Position numbers and translations under genes: made by a program
The notes under the pieces: model-generated
What the model was told of the DNA's origin: nothing
Database searches by the model: none
The model's input: the letters and a program-made list of their open reading frames with translations, nothing else
Shown: positions 43,680-51,387 of the stretch, piece by piece
How the letters are laid out: the number at the start of each line of letters is the position of its first letter
Position numbering within the stretch: the stretch's first letter is position 1
NCBI RefSeq assembly: GCF_000378205.1
Contig: NZ_KB899407.1
Location: 186,001 to 250,000, forward strand
Reading direction: 5' to 3'
DNA length: 64,000 nt
DNA from: Sediminispirochaeta bajacaliforniensis DSM 16054
GTDB lineage: Bacteria; Spirochaetota; Spirochaetia; DSM-16054; Sediminispirochaetaceae

Positions 43680-43912
43680 GATACTCTCCTTTCAACAAGA
43701 AGCGCTTCTGCTTCGCCTTTCCTAAGTGTGATCCGGCTGCCCCGAACCGTTATTTCCACGGGATCCCCCAGTGGTGCCACACGCTCCACCTGGAATGCCG
43801 TTCCTACGGTCATTCCCATCGCAAGAAGCCGACTTTTCCATTGTGCAGAACCGGGAACAAATCCGACAACGGTTCCATTATCGCCGACTCGAAAATCCTT
43901 GAGCTGCCCCAT
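43676..43912 (-). CDS. feoA: FeoA protein
   Basis: 78 residues, SH3-like fold: VGDNGTVVGFVPGSAQWKSRLLAMGMTVGTAF, VAPLGDPVEITVRGSRITLRKGEA. FeoA is thought to help or regulate FeoB at the membrane. It is directly upstream of feoB (4-base overlap) and follows a second, longer feoA-like gene with a 99-base gap that carries its own operator-like box. Confidence 0.92.
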   Translation of the reverse strand: MGQLKDFRVGDNGTVVGFVPGSAQWKSRLLAMGMTVGTAFQVERVAPLGDPVEITVRGSRITLRKGEAEALLVERRVS

Positions 43913-43939
43913 ACTTCCCCCTATTTTGATTTGATATAG

Positions 43940-43972
43940 TTAGGCAATATTTTTTATATTAGGATTGCCTAA
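43940..43972. promoter_or_regulatory. Iron-box-like operator upstream of feoA
   Basis: The core TTAGG-ATTG-CCTAA is at 43959-43972. It is also part of a larger repeat: TTAGGCAAT (43940-43948) and ATTGCCTAA (43964-43972) are exact reverse complements. TTAGG/CCTAA half-sites recall DtxR/IdeR boxes, though spacing differs. A weak promoter (TTGTGC, 17 bases, AATATT) can be drawn just upstream on the minus strand. Confidence 0.55.
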
Positions 43973-44011
43973 TATTTGCCCTAAAAAAACCAAGCACAAC
44001 ACGTATCAAAA

Positions 44012-44335
44012 TCATGCCGCAACAACACGGATTTTTTCCGCAAGTCCCCGCCCGATCATGATACGACTTCCCTGAACCTGCAATAAAAGAGGGCCGTCGC
44101 TGTCGTTTCGGATAACGCGAAGGAGTTCGCCGGGCACAAGCCCCATATCGAGGAGTTTGCGTTTGGCATCCTGACCTCCGAAAAGGCATACCACACGCAC
44201 AGAGTTTCCGGCATCCACACCACTCAATACCACAGAGCCCATCTCCTGACAGTGGTGGTTTCTGTGACCATGTCCGTGAAACATATGCCGCCGGCCTCTA
44301 TCAAGCCCAAATTTCATTGCAAAGGTATTGTGCAT
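44012..44335 (-). CDS. FeoA-like protein with His-rich N-terminus
   Basis: 107 residues. Residues 30-107 are a FeoA SH3-like domain (VRVVCLFGGQDAKRKLLDMGLVPGELLRVI, LLLQVQGSRIMIGRGLAEKI). The first 28 residues form an extension with several His (RRHMFHGHGHRNHH), which could bind metal. It is the first gene after the promoter at 44371-44399, and feoA-feoB follow. Two FeoA proteins in front of one FeoB are seen in several anaerobes. Confidence 0.88.
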   Translation of the reverse strand: MHNTFAMKFGLDRGRRHMFHGHGHRNHHCQEMGSVVLSGVDAGNSVRVVCLFGGQDAKRKLLDMGLVPGELLRVIRNDSDGPLLLQVQGSRIMIGRGLAEKIRVVAA

Positions 44336-44348
44336 CAGTCCTTCCTTA

Positions 44349-44364
44349 GTTAGGCATTCCTAAC
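44349..44364. promoter_or_regulatory. Iron-box-like operator of the feo operon
   Basis: GTTAGG-CATT-CCTAAC, a perfect 6-bp inverted repeat with 4-base centre, 6 bases downstream of the -10. The same TTAGG-N4-CCTAA core is at 43959-43972, and a close variant at 40133-40146. Confidence 0.6.
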
Positions 44365-44370
44365 ATTTGC

Positions 44371-44399
44371 ATAGTACTGTCCCTTGCTATTTCTGTCAA
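44371..44399 (-). promoter_or_regulatory. feo operon promoter
   Basis: On the minus strand TTGACA (44394-44399), 17 bases, TACTAT (44371-44376). The -35 lies partly in the loop of the inverted repeat at 44379-44408. Confidence 0.65.
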
Positions 44400-44408
44400 G
44401 CAAGGGAC
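44379..44408. terminator. Hairpin after metE, overlapping the feo promoter
   Basis: GTCCCTTGCT (44379-44388) and its exact reverse complement (44399-44408), loop of 10 bases. It lies 19 bases past the metE stop, so it may end the metE transcript. It also frames the -35 of the feo promoter, so it may be a regulatory site. No T-run follows. Confidence 0.4.
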
Positions 44409-44426
44409 TATGAAGAATCTGATTAT

Positions 44427-46691
44427 CTATGCCAAAGGAGACTCATTCCGTTCCAGGGCGAGCCTGACGGTTCGGGTAGCGGATACCATGTGCTGTAGTG
44501 CGGGACGAACCTCTTCCCAGCTTCGTGTTTTCAGCCCACAGTCGGGATTGATCCACATGCGTTTCCCATCAAGGACCTCGAGACGGGAAAGAATCTGCTT
44601 CTCAAACTCTTCTTCCGAAGGGATGCGGGGGGAGTGGATATCGTACACACCTGGACCGATTTCATTGTGGTAGCCTTCCCGTTCAAACACATCCAAGAGC
44701 CGATTGCCGCCCCTGGCCGTTTCAATCGTTATGACATCGGCATCCATGGCCTCAATCGTTTTTATAATGTCGGTAAAATCGCTGTAGCACATATGTGTAT
44801 GGATTTGGGTTTCTTTAGCCGCAGAAGAAACAGCCAAACGGAAACTATCGACCGCCCACCGCTCATATGCGGAAACATTCTCCCTGCGCAGGGGATATCC
44901 TTCGCGAAAAGCAGCCTCATCGACCTGGATGATCGCGATCCCGGCAGCCTGAAGATCCGCCACTTCATCACATAAGGCAGCCGCAATCTGTCGTGCCACA
45001 AGGGGGCGGGGGATATCTTCCCGAACAAAAGACCAGTTGAGGATCGTCACAGGCCCGGTCAGCATCCCTTTGACAGGCTTTCTGCTTCGCCTCTGGGCAT
45101 AGCTGATCCATCGCACAGTCATGGGCTTCGGTCGGCTGATATCGCCATATATAATAGGCGGTTTTACACAGCGGCTCCCATAGCTCTGCACCCATCCGTT
45201 GTCGGTAAAATGGAAGCCTTCAAGCATTTCGCCGAAATATTCAACCATATCGTTTCGCTCGGGCTCCCCATGAACCAGAACATCAAGGCCAATTTCCTCC
45301 TGAAACGCAATACAGTCATCAATATAGGCCTTTATACCCTGTTCATACGCCTCTTCCGATATGACACCTTTTTTGAAATCCCGTCTCAGGCTTCTTAATT
45401 CCAGAGTCTGAGGAAAGCTGCCGATTGTCGTCGTCGGAAGTTTCGGCAAATGAAATCTCTTTCGCTGAAGGGCGTTTCGCTCGGCAAAATCACCGGCACG
45501 CACCTTTTGCTCTCCGAACGCGGAATCGGCCGGACCATCGTATTGTGTGCCGAGGGGTCGGTTCCTGGCCGTTTCCATACCTATCTTATCCGAATCCGAT
45601 ACGACCTCACCATGGAAGGCGCTACCGAGCAAAGACAACTCCTCGACCTTCTCACAGCAGAAAGCAAGATACTGTTTTCTATCGCTTTCTGCCTCGTTAC
45701 GGAGCGAATAGGGAACATGAAGGAGAGAGCAACTCGTGGAAACGACGACCTGTTCCTTGCCGACTATATCTGCGATTTTCCCAAGGAGAAAAAGAGAGGC
45801 ACCAAGATCATTCCTCCAAATATTGCGCCCGTCGACAACACCGGCAAAGATTGTCTTATCCTTTGCATACTTCAGGCCCTGAATATTTTGGGTGCCGTGA
45901 ACGAAATCAAGGCCCAGCCCCCAGATAGGGGTTTCGGCAAGAATTTTCGTTGCCTCGTTCGAGTGCTCAAAGTAGCTTGTCACGATAATCCGAATATTGG
46001 AGCTGACGGAAGCCAAGTCCTGATATGCCGCTTTAAGCAGAGCAAGCACCTCCTCAGTCGGATTCTTCACAAGATAAGGTTCTTCCATCTGAATATAAAG
46101 GGTATCATCCAGCTCCGCACACCTTGCCAAAAATTCTTTGTAAAGCAGTATAATGCGATTCGCATAGCCGAAAGGGTTTTCACCTTTGGAAGCCCGCGAT
46201 AGGCCCATAAAGGTAATGGGGCCTATCACATTTATTTTTGTTTTTACCCCGAGCTTTTTTGCTTCGGCATACTCAGTCAAGATTTTGCCGGGACAAAGGC
46301 GAAAATCAAGCGTCCCGGAAAGCTCAGGAACGATATAGTGATAGTTTGTATCAAACCATTTGGACATGGTCATGGCCGAAGCTCCAGCCGTCCCCCTCGC
46401 CATGGCAAAATAACGCTCGGTCTCATCCTCGATACCGGAAAAGCGCTCGGGAACGGCATTCAGCATCACAATGGTGTCAAGCATATTGTCGTAATAGCTA
46501 AAATCATTTGAGCTGATAAAGTCGATGTTTTGTCTTTTTTGGAACAGCCAATGCCGTTTTCGCAACTCAACAGCCGTTGTGCGGAGCTCCTGAAGCGAAG
46601 CAGTTTTCGACCAATAGTGTTCGAGGGCCCTTTTCAGCTCTCTGTTTTCCCCAATCCGAGGGAAACCGGTAACCAGAGTTTTGTAGATCAT
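44427..46691 (-). CDS. metE: Cobalamin-independent methionine synthase
   Basis: 754 residues, the full MetE length. N-terminal barrel starts VTGFPRIGENRELKRALE; the C-terminal catalytic barrel has TTTIGSFPQT, DVLVHGEPERNDMVEYFGE, IQVDEAAFREG, HTHMCYSDF and NPDCGLKTR, with the zinc ligands His, Cys, Glu and the last Cys present. It makes methionine without B12. A variant cobalamin riboswitch lies 44 bases upstream, so it should be made only when B12 is short. It separates the two feo systems. Confidence 0.95.
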   Translation of the reverse strand: MIYKTLVTGFPRIGENRELKRALEHYWSKTASLQELRTTAVELRKRHWLFQKRQNIDFISSNDFSYYDNMLDTIVMLNAVPERFSGIEDETERYFAMARGTAGASAMTMSKWFDTNYHYIVPELSGTLDFRLCPGKILTEYAEAKKLGVKTKINVIGPITFMGLSRASKGENPFGYANRIILLYKEFLARCAELDDTLYIQMEEPYLVKNPTEEVLALLKAAYQDLASVSSNIRIIVTSYFEHSNEATKILAETPIWGLGLDFVHGTQNIQGLKYAKDKTIFAGVVDGRNIWRNDLGASLFLLGKIADIVGKEQVVVSTSCSLLHVPYSLRNEAESDRKQYLAFCCEKVEELSLLGSAFHGEVVSDSDKIGMETARNRPLGTQYDGPADSAFGEQKVRAGDFAERNALQRKRFHLPKLPTTTIGSFPQTLELRSLRRDFKKGVISEEAYEQGIKAYIDDCIAFQEEIGLDVLVHGEPERNDMVEYFGEMLEGFHFTDNGWVQSYGSRCVKPPIIYGDISRPKPMTVRWISYAQRRSRKPVKGMLTGPVTILNWSFVREDIPRPLVARQIAAALCDEVADLQAAGIAIIQVDEAAFREGYPLRRENVSAYERWAVDSFRLAVSSAAKETQIHTHMCYSDFTDIIKTIEAMDADVITIETARGGNRLLDVFEREGYHNEIGPGVYDIHSPRIPSEEEFEKQILSRLEVLDGKRMWINPDCGLKTRSWEEVRPALQHMVSATRTVRLALERNESPLA

Positions 46692-46734
46692 TCATATCTC
46701 CCTTTGCTGACGCGACAAAATCGGATTATTTCCC

Positions 46735-46830
46735 ATCATGGCATTCGGACTAAGAGCATGCACTTTACGAGCTTCTCAACACCGCAGCGCGACTGTGCCT
46801 GATTCCCACAGGACTTCCCCATATACGACG
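46735..46830 (-). promoter_or_regulatory. Cobalamin riboswitch (short variant) upstream of metE
   Basis: On the minus strand: GGGGAAGTCCTGTGGGAATC, then CAGG-CACAG, CGCGCTGCGGTG, and the end motif AGTCCGAATGCC. These match the compact form of the B12 aptamer that lacks the GCCACTG/GGGAAGG arm found in the other two. Its place before metE is a classic one. Exact ends (P1) could not be fixed by eye. Confidence 0.75.
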
Positions 46831-46868
46831 GAAACGTTTTTGTATCGTGCATAAAACAATTCGTCATG

Positions 46869-46899
46869 TCAATCACGGGAGAGGGACACGGGATTGACA
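46869..46899. promoter_or_regulatory. Mirror-image -35 elements between metE and feoA2
   Basis: ATGTCAATC and its exact reverse complement GATTGACAT lie around 46865-46873 and 46892-46900. Each carries a TTGACA, one for metE (minus) and one for feoA (plus). On the plus strand TTGACA (46894-46899) is followed after 17 bases by TTATCT (46917-46922). The metE -10 is less clear. Confidence 0.5.
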
Positions 46900-46933
46900 T
46901 AGATAGCAGCACCTCTTTATCTTACTAGTACCT

Positions 46934-47212
46934 ATGAAGAAAACGCTCAGTCAATATCGCCAGGGAGACATCGTCACTATAACAAGATTAAACGGAAGCG
47001 GAAGGCTCAAAAATAGACTCATGGAATTGGGCTTCCGCCGAGGTGAAACGATATCAATTATCAGATACGCCCCCCTAAAAGATCCGGTTGAAATTTTGGT
47101 TGCGGGATGTAATGTTTCGCTGCGAGTCGAAGAAGCAGATATGATAGAAGTTGAGCCGGCGAAAGATCAGTACATACATGCAGCCGAAGGCGAATGTGCG
47201 GGGAGCCTTTGA
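46934..47212 (+). CDS. feoA: FeoA protein, second feo operon
   Basis: 92 residues with the FeoA domain in residues 8-78 (QGDIVTITRLNGSGRLKNRLMELGFRRGETISII, APLKDPVEILVAGCNVSLRVEEA). No ribosome site is seen before the ATG, and the likely -10 ends only 11 bases upstream, so the message may be almost leaderless. A weak copy of the feo box (TTACT-AGTA-CCTAT, 46922-46935) overlaps the start. feoB follows with a shared base. Confidence 0.9.
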   Translation: MKKTLSQYRQGDIVTITRLNGSGRLKNRLMELGFRRGETISIIRYAPLKDPVEILVAGCNVSLRVEEADMIEVEPAKDQYIHAAEGECAGSL

Positions 47213-49353
47213 TGAGCTCATTTCGTTTTGCTCTGACCGGAAATCCTAACTCGGGAAAAACATCAATCTTTAATGCTGCAACGGGCGCTAATCAAAAGGT
47301 TGGGAACTGGGGAGGGGTCACCGTCGACGTCAAAGAGGGGAATATACGACGGGGAAGCGATCGCATTACCTTGATCGATATCCCGGGGACCTACAGCCTG
47401 TCTGCCTACACCATGGAGGAACTGGTCGCCAGAGAAGTCATCATCAAGGGCGATGCAGATGTCATCATCAACGTTCTCGATTCAACCAACCTGGAGCGAA
47501 ACCTCTACCTCGGAGTCCAGGTCATGGAAATGGGCCGCCCCATGGTGTTGGCCTTTAACATGAGTGATGAGTTAAAGCGATCGGGAACGGTCATCGATAC
47601 CGAAGCCCTCAGCAGACTCTTCGGAATTCCCATTCGCTTTACCGTGGGCCGCAATGGAGAAGGGGTCCGCGAGCTCCTTGACGAAGCGGTCCGGGTCGCA
47701 AAGGGAAAGCACCCGGCAACTCGCCAGGTTTCCGTCAACTACGGCAAGGAGATCGAGGCAGCCATCGAAAGCCTTGCCGGACTTGTAGAAAAAAGCTCCT
47801 TTAATCTTCGGGGAATAAGCCCGCGTTGGTATGCATTGAAACTACTGGAACGGGACGATGAAATTCTCCGCAAGGTGCGGCAAAGTGTTCCCGCAGATTC
47901 TTCCGACGACAATGTTATCTTCAAAGAGCTGGAAAGCCGGAGCAAGGAAATCGAGCAGCTCTACAGAGAAGATGCGGCAACGATCATTAGTGAACGACGT
48001 TACGGCTTCATCATCGGAGCACTGAACGAAACCGTCAACAAACCGAAAGCAAATAGGATCAATATCAGTGAAAAGATAGATGATGTTCTCACAAACCGTT
48101 TTCTGGCATATCCTATCTTCGCCTTTTTTATGTGGATACTGTTCCAGACAACCTTCGGACTGGGTGCCTATCCCATGGCCTGGATCGAATCGGGGATAAC
48201 CACATTAGGTAACTGGATCGGTATGACCATGGCACCGGGAGTGATTCGCGATCTGCTGACCGACGGAGTTATTGCAGGGGTCGGCGGCGTTCTTGTGTTT
48301 CTTCCGAATATTCTCATCCTCTTTCTTGGAATCTCCATCCTTGAAGACACCGGATACATGGCAAGAATCGCCTTTATCATGGACAAGGTCATGCACAGGA
48401 TCGGACTTCATGGAAAAAGCTTCATTCCTCTGGTCATGGGAGTGGGCTGCAGTGTACCGGCCATCATGGCAGCCAGAACCCTGGAGTCCAAAAAAGACCG
48501 TATCCTAACCATTTTAATTGCCCCCCTGATTACCTGCAGCGCCCGACTTCCGGTTTACATCCTGTTTACTGGTGCCTTTTTTCCAAATATCGCCGGCAAT
48601 GTGATCTTTATACTCTACTTTTTGAGTTTCCTTTTTGCCTTTGGTATGGGATGGCTTTTTCGAAAGACAATATTCCGCGGCGAAGAATATCCTTTTGTGA
48701 TGGAACTCCCCCCATATCGAATTCCAACCTTTCGCAGTGCATTGATCCATATGTGGGAAAAAGCAAAGCACTACCTCCAGAAAATGGGAGGTGTTGTGCT
48801 GATCTTCTCCATCATCATTTGGTTCCTCGGGAATTACCCGAAGCAGCCCGAAATGGAAAAACAGTACGATAGGGTGATCGCCGAACAGCAGGAACAGGGG
48901 CATCAGGAGGCGGTCCAGACTCTACAGCGAGAGTTTAAGCGTAAGCAGGTGATGCAGAGCTATATAGGAAAGGCAGGGACCTTTATCGAGCCGGTGCTCG
49001 CCCCCCTCGGTTTTGATTGGCGCATGGATGTCAGTCTCATGACTGGCTTTGTAGCAAAAGAGGTCGTCGTTTCAACCCTCGGTGTCCTTTTTACCGCTGG
49101 CGACGAAGAAGCAAAAGAGGAATCGGGAACCGAACTCAGGGATGCACTCAGAGATGCATATTCGCCGTTGATCGGCTTCGCCTTTTTGATTTTCGTCATG
49201 CTCTATACGCCCTGTATCGTAGCTTTCGTCACCCTTGTGAAAGAGGTCGCCTCGTGGAAATGGTCGTTTTTTTCTCTTGGATACCAGCTTACCCTCGCCT
49301 GGATTGCCGCTTTTATTGTATACCGGGGCGGTATCATCCTTGGCCTGGGATAA
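47212..49353 (+). CDS. feoB: FeoB-type transporter, second system
   Basis: 713 residues from ATG 47212, sharing its A with the feoA stop. G domain: GNPNSGKTS, DIPG, NMSD. Gate motifs GVGCSVPAIMAARTLESKKDR and ITCSARLPVY keep the Cys residues. It lacks the charged insert of the other FeoB and has a hydrophilic loop near 545-590 (EMEKQYDRVIAEQQEQ). Family knowledge allows Fe2+ or, for some second FeoBs, Mn2+. It is followed by DUF1007 and NicO-type genes on the same strand. Confidence 0.93.
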   Translation: MSSFRFALTGNPNSGKTSIFNAATGANQKVGNWGGVTVDVKEGNIRRGSDRITLIDIPGTYSLSAYTMEELVAREVIIKGDADVIINVLDSTNLERNLYLGVQVMEMGRPMVLAFNMSDELKRSGTVIDTEALSRLFGIPIRFTVGRNGEGVRELLDEAVRVAKGKHPATRQVSVNYGKEIEAAIESLAGLVEKSSFNLRGISPRWYALKLLERDDEILRKVRQSVPADSSDDNVIFKELESRSKEIEQLYREDAATIISERRYGFIIGALNETVNKPKANRINISEKIDDVLTNRFLAYPIFAFFMWILFQTTFGLGAYPMAWIESGITTLGNWIGMTMAPGVIRDLLTDGVIAGVGGVLVFLPNILILFLGISILEDTGYMARIAFIMDKVMHRIGLHGKSFIPLVMGVGCSVPAIMAARTLESKKDRILTILIAPLITCSARLPVYILFTGAFFPNIAGNVIFILYFLSFLFAFGMGWLFRKTIFRGEEYPFVMELPPYRIPTFRSALIHMWEKAKHYLQKMGGVVLIFSIIIWFLGNYPKQPEMEKQYDRVIAEQQEQGHQEAVQTLQREFKRKQVMQSYIGKAGTFIEPVLAPLGFDWRMDVSLMTGFVAKEVVVSTLGVLFTAGDEEAKEESGTELRDALRDAYSPLIGFAFLIFVMLYTPCIVAFVTLVKEVASWKWSFFSLGYQLTLAWIAAFIVYRGGIILGLG

Positions 49354-49375
49354 GGAGCAGTATAGAATAGCCTTC

Positions 49376-50029
49376 ATGAAATTAGAAAAGCGGCATCTTC
49401 CTTTGTTCCTCTTTGTGTTCACGCTTCTCATGCCCTGTGCCCTATTTGCCCATCCACATATGTTCATCGACAGTAAAACCACCCTTGAATTCGACGAGGC
49501 AGGTGTGAAGGGCTTCTGGGTCGAATGGCTTTTCGATCAGTTTTTTACGGCTCAAATTCTTCTTGATTACGATCGTAATATGGACAAGAATTTTTCAGCA
49601 GATGAAATTTCAGCCATTGAGGCCGGAGCCTTCAGCAATCTGGCCAACTACCATTACTTTATTAGCGTCACTACCGGAGAAGCTCAAGTCGATATTAAAA
49701 AGGTCTCCAATTTCAGCGCCTTTATGAAGGATGATCGCCTTGGCTATACCTTTTTTGTCCCTATGGCTATTCCCACAAACAATGATAAGAAGCCCGTAAA
49801 GTTTCGGATTTCCATCTTCGACGATACCTTTTTTTGTGATATTGCATGGATGGAAAAGGACTCCGTTATCGTCCGTGCTCCCGGCGTTTTTTCCGTTGAT
49901 TGGAAAATTCTGCGGAATAAAAACGCACCAATCATCTACGATCCGACCGGAGGTACGGCAAGAAGAGATGGGGTCAATTATTCAGGAACCGTTTATCCCG
50001 AAGAGCTATATATTGAGGTATCGAAATAG
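49376..50029 (+). CDS. DUF1007 family periplasmic protein
   Basis: 217 residues from ATG 49376, 22 bases after feoB. Signal peptide ends CALFA-HP; the mature protein starts HPHMFID, the His-rich start typical of DUF1007. Other family stretches: GFWVEWLFDQFF, DRNMDKNFSADEI. DUF1007 genes regularly sit next to NicO/RcnA-type metal transporters, as here (11 bases before the next gene). Its N-terminal His may bind the metal in the periplasm. Confidence 0.82.
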   Translation: MKLEKRHLPLFLFVFTLLMPCALFAHPHMFIDSKTTLEFDEAGVKGFWVEWLFDQFFTAQILLDYDRNMDKNFSADEISAIEAGAFSNLANYHYFISVTTGEAQVDIKKVSNFSAFMKDDRLGYTFFVPMAIPTNNDKKPVKFRISIFDDTFFCDIAWMEKDSVIVRAPGVFSVDWKILRNKNAPIIYDPTGGTARRDGVNYSGTVYPEELYIEVSK

Positions 50030-50040
50030 GACCCAAAACT

Positions 50041-50922
50041 ATGAATACCCGAAATCGGTATGTTCTATTCCTTTTTGTTTTTATTTTCGTCACAAATAGC
50101 TGGGGACAACAAGTAAATCCCTTTACTGCGACGCAAAAAGCTCCTGCAGAATCGGAGCAAAACTCGCAACCACAAAAGGCGGTGGAGAGCGGAACACTGC
50201 AAACCCTGTCGTCGCTGCAGAAACGGTTGAATGCCGCATTGTCCGACACCATGAAGCAGCTGAAAGATCACCCATCGGCCGCCGTTATGGCCCTTACCAT
50301 GCTTATAGCCTTCGGCTATGGCTTTATTCACGCCTTGGGTCCAGGGCACAGAAAGACCATTATAGCGGCTCTTTTTGCTTCGGGACGTTATAGAAAACGA
50401 GATGCCCTGGCAGCGGGTATGGGGTTTGCCTTTCTCCATGCAGGCAGCGCCGTCGCCATCGTCGGGCTTCTCTACCTCCTTTCCTCCGGGCCAATTTCGG
50501 CGGGAATGGACGAGATAGGATTTGCCCTTGAAAAAGGAAGTTTTCTGTTGCTGGTTGCTATCGGTCTCTGGATCATGATATCGGCAATAAGAGAATTAAT
50601 GGCAAAAGAGGACAAATCAGCAAAAAAGGGGGTGACGGTAATTACCATCATAGGCTCGGGCCTCATTCCCTGTCCCGGAGCAGCGTTAATTCTTTCTTTC
50701 GCCCTTGTCTACGACATCGTTCCCTACGGTATTGCCGCCGTACTTTGTATGTCGGTCGGTATGGGAACGGCATTAAGCATCATTGCAGTTGCAGCAAAGA
50801 TCATAGGAGCATCTTTGATCAAACTAGGTGAAAGATCAAAGAGGACCGACCGAATTCATTCGGTCCTCGAGTTTGCAGGAGGTGTGGTAATAACAACCTT
50901 TGCTCTGTTCATGCTGACATGA
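50041..50922 (+). CDS. NicO/RcnA family nickel-cobalt type transporter
   Basis: 293 residues. Signal peptide-like start (ends SWG-QQ), a soluble stretch to about residue 75, then six membrane segments. Family motifs: HALGPGHRKTII with the two His, FLHAGSAVAIVG, and GLIPCPGAALIL. Members move Ni2+ or Co2+, mostly outwards but sometimes inwards. In this operon, behind feoAB and DUF1007, it may handle a divalent metal brought in by FeoB or balance iron against cobalt or nickel. Direction cannot be read from the sequence. Confidence 0.83.
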   Translation: MNTRNRYVLFLFVFIFVTNSWGQQVNPFTATQKAPAESEQNSQPQKAVESGTLQTLSSLQKRLNAALSDTMKQLKDHPSAAVMALTMLIAFGYGFIHALGPGHRKTIIAALFASGRYRKRDALAAGMGFAFLHAGSAVAIVGLLYLLSSGPISAGMDEIGFALEKGSFLLLVAIGLWIMISAIRELMAKEDKSAKKGVTVITIIGSGLIPCPGAALILSFALVYDIVPYGIAAVLCMSVGMGTALSIIAVAAKIIGASLIKLGERSKRTDRIHSVLEFAGGVVITTFALFMLT

Positions 50923-50931
50923 TACCGCAGA

Positions 50932-51297
50932 TCAGCCAGCAACCCTCCGCACGGCAGCCATCAGTTTATCGGTTGAAAAAGGCTTAACGATCCAACCGGT
51001 GGCCCCCGCAGCTTTGCCGTCTTCCATAACGGATTTCTGCGACTCCGTAGTCAGCACCAGGATGGGTATGAATCGAAAAGCATCTAACTCCCGAATCTTT
51101 TTAATAAAGGTGATACCATCCATGTTCGGCATATTCACATCGGTAATGATAAGCTCAACCGTACCTTCTTCAAGCTTCGCAAGCCCCACCACTCCATCAC
51201 TCGCCTCAAGCACCTCATACCCGTTCTGCTCAAGCACGAAGCTTATACTTTGGCGGATGGCCCGAGAGTCGTCAACAACTAGTACCTTCTTCGTCAT
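50932..51297 (-). CDS. CheY-like single-domain response regulator
   Basis: 121 residues, a receiver domain only. Acidic pocket VLVVDDSRAIR, phosphoacceptor Asp in LIITDVNMPNMDG, Thr in LVLTTES, Lys in IVKPFS. An AGGAGG site precedes the ATG. It is probably a chemotaxis CheY or a similar adaptor; no kinase gene is beside it. It is convergent with the NicO gene (9 bases between the stops). Confidence 0.92.
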   Translation of the reverse strand: MTKKVLVVDDSRAIRQSISFVLEQNGYEVLEASDGVVGLAKLEEGTVELIITDVNMPNMDGITFIKKIRELDAFRFIPILVLTTESQKSVMEDGKAAGATGWIVKPFSTDKLMAAVRRVAG

Positions 51298-51387
51298 TAG
51301 ATCTTTTCCATCCTCCTTCAGACTTTATCCGTAAGTATAATGCCATGCTGTTAGGATTGCCAGAGTATAAAGTAAAAAAGAGGCTTT

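Noticed and set aside
45450-46202. 250-codon plus-strand frame opposite metE
   Set aside because: metE motifs are complete on the minus strand; the antisense frame is a shadow.
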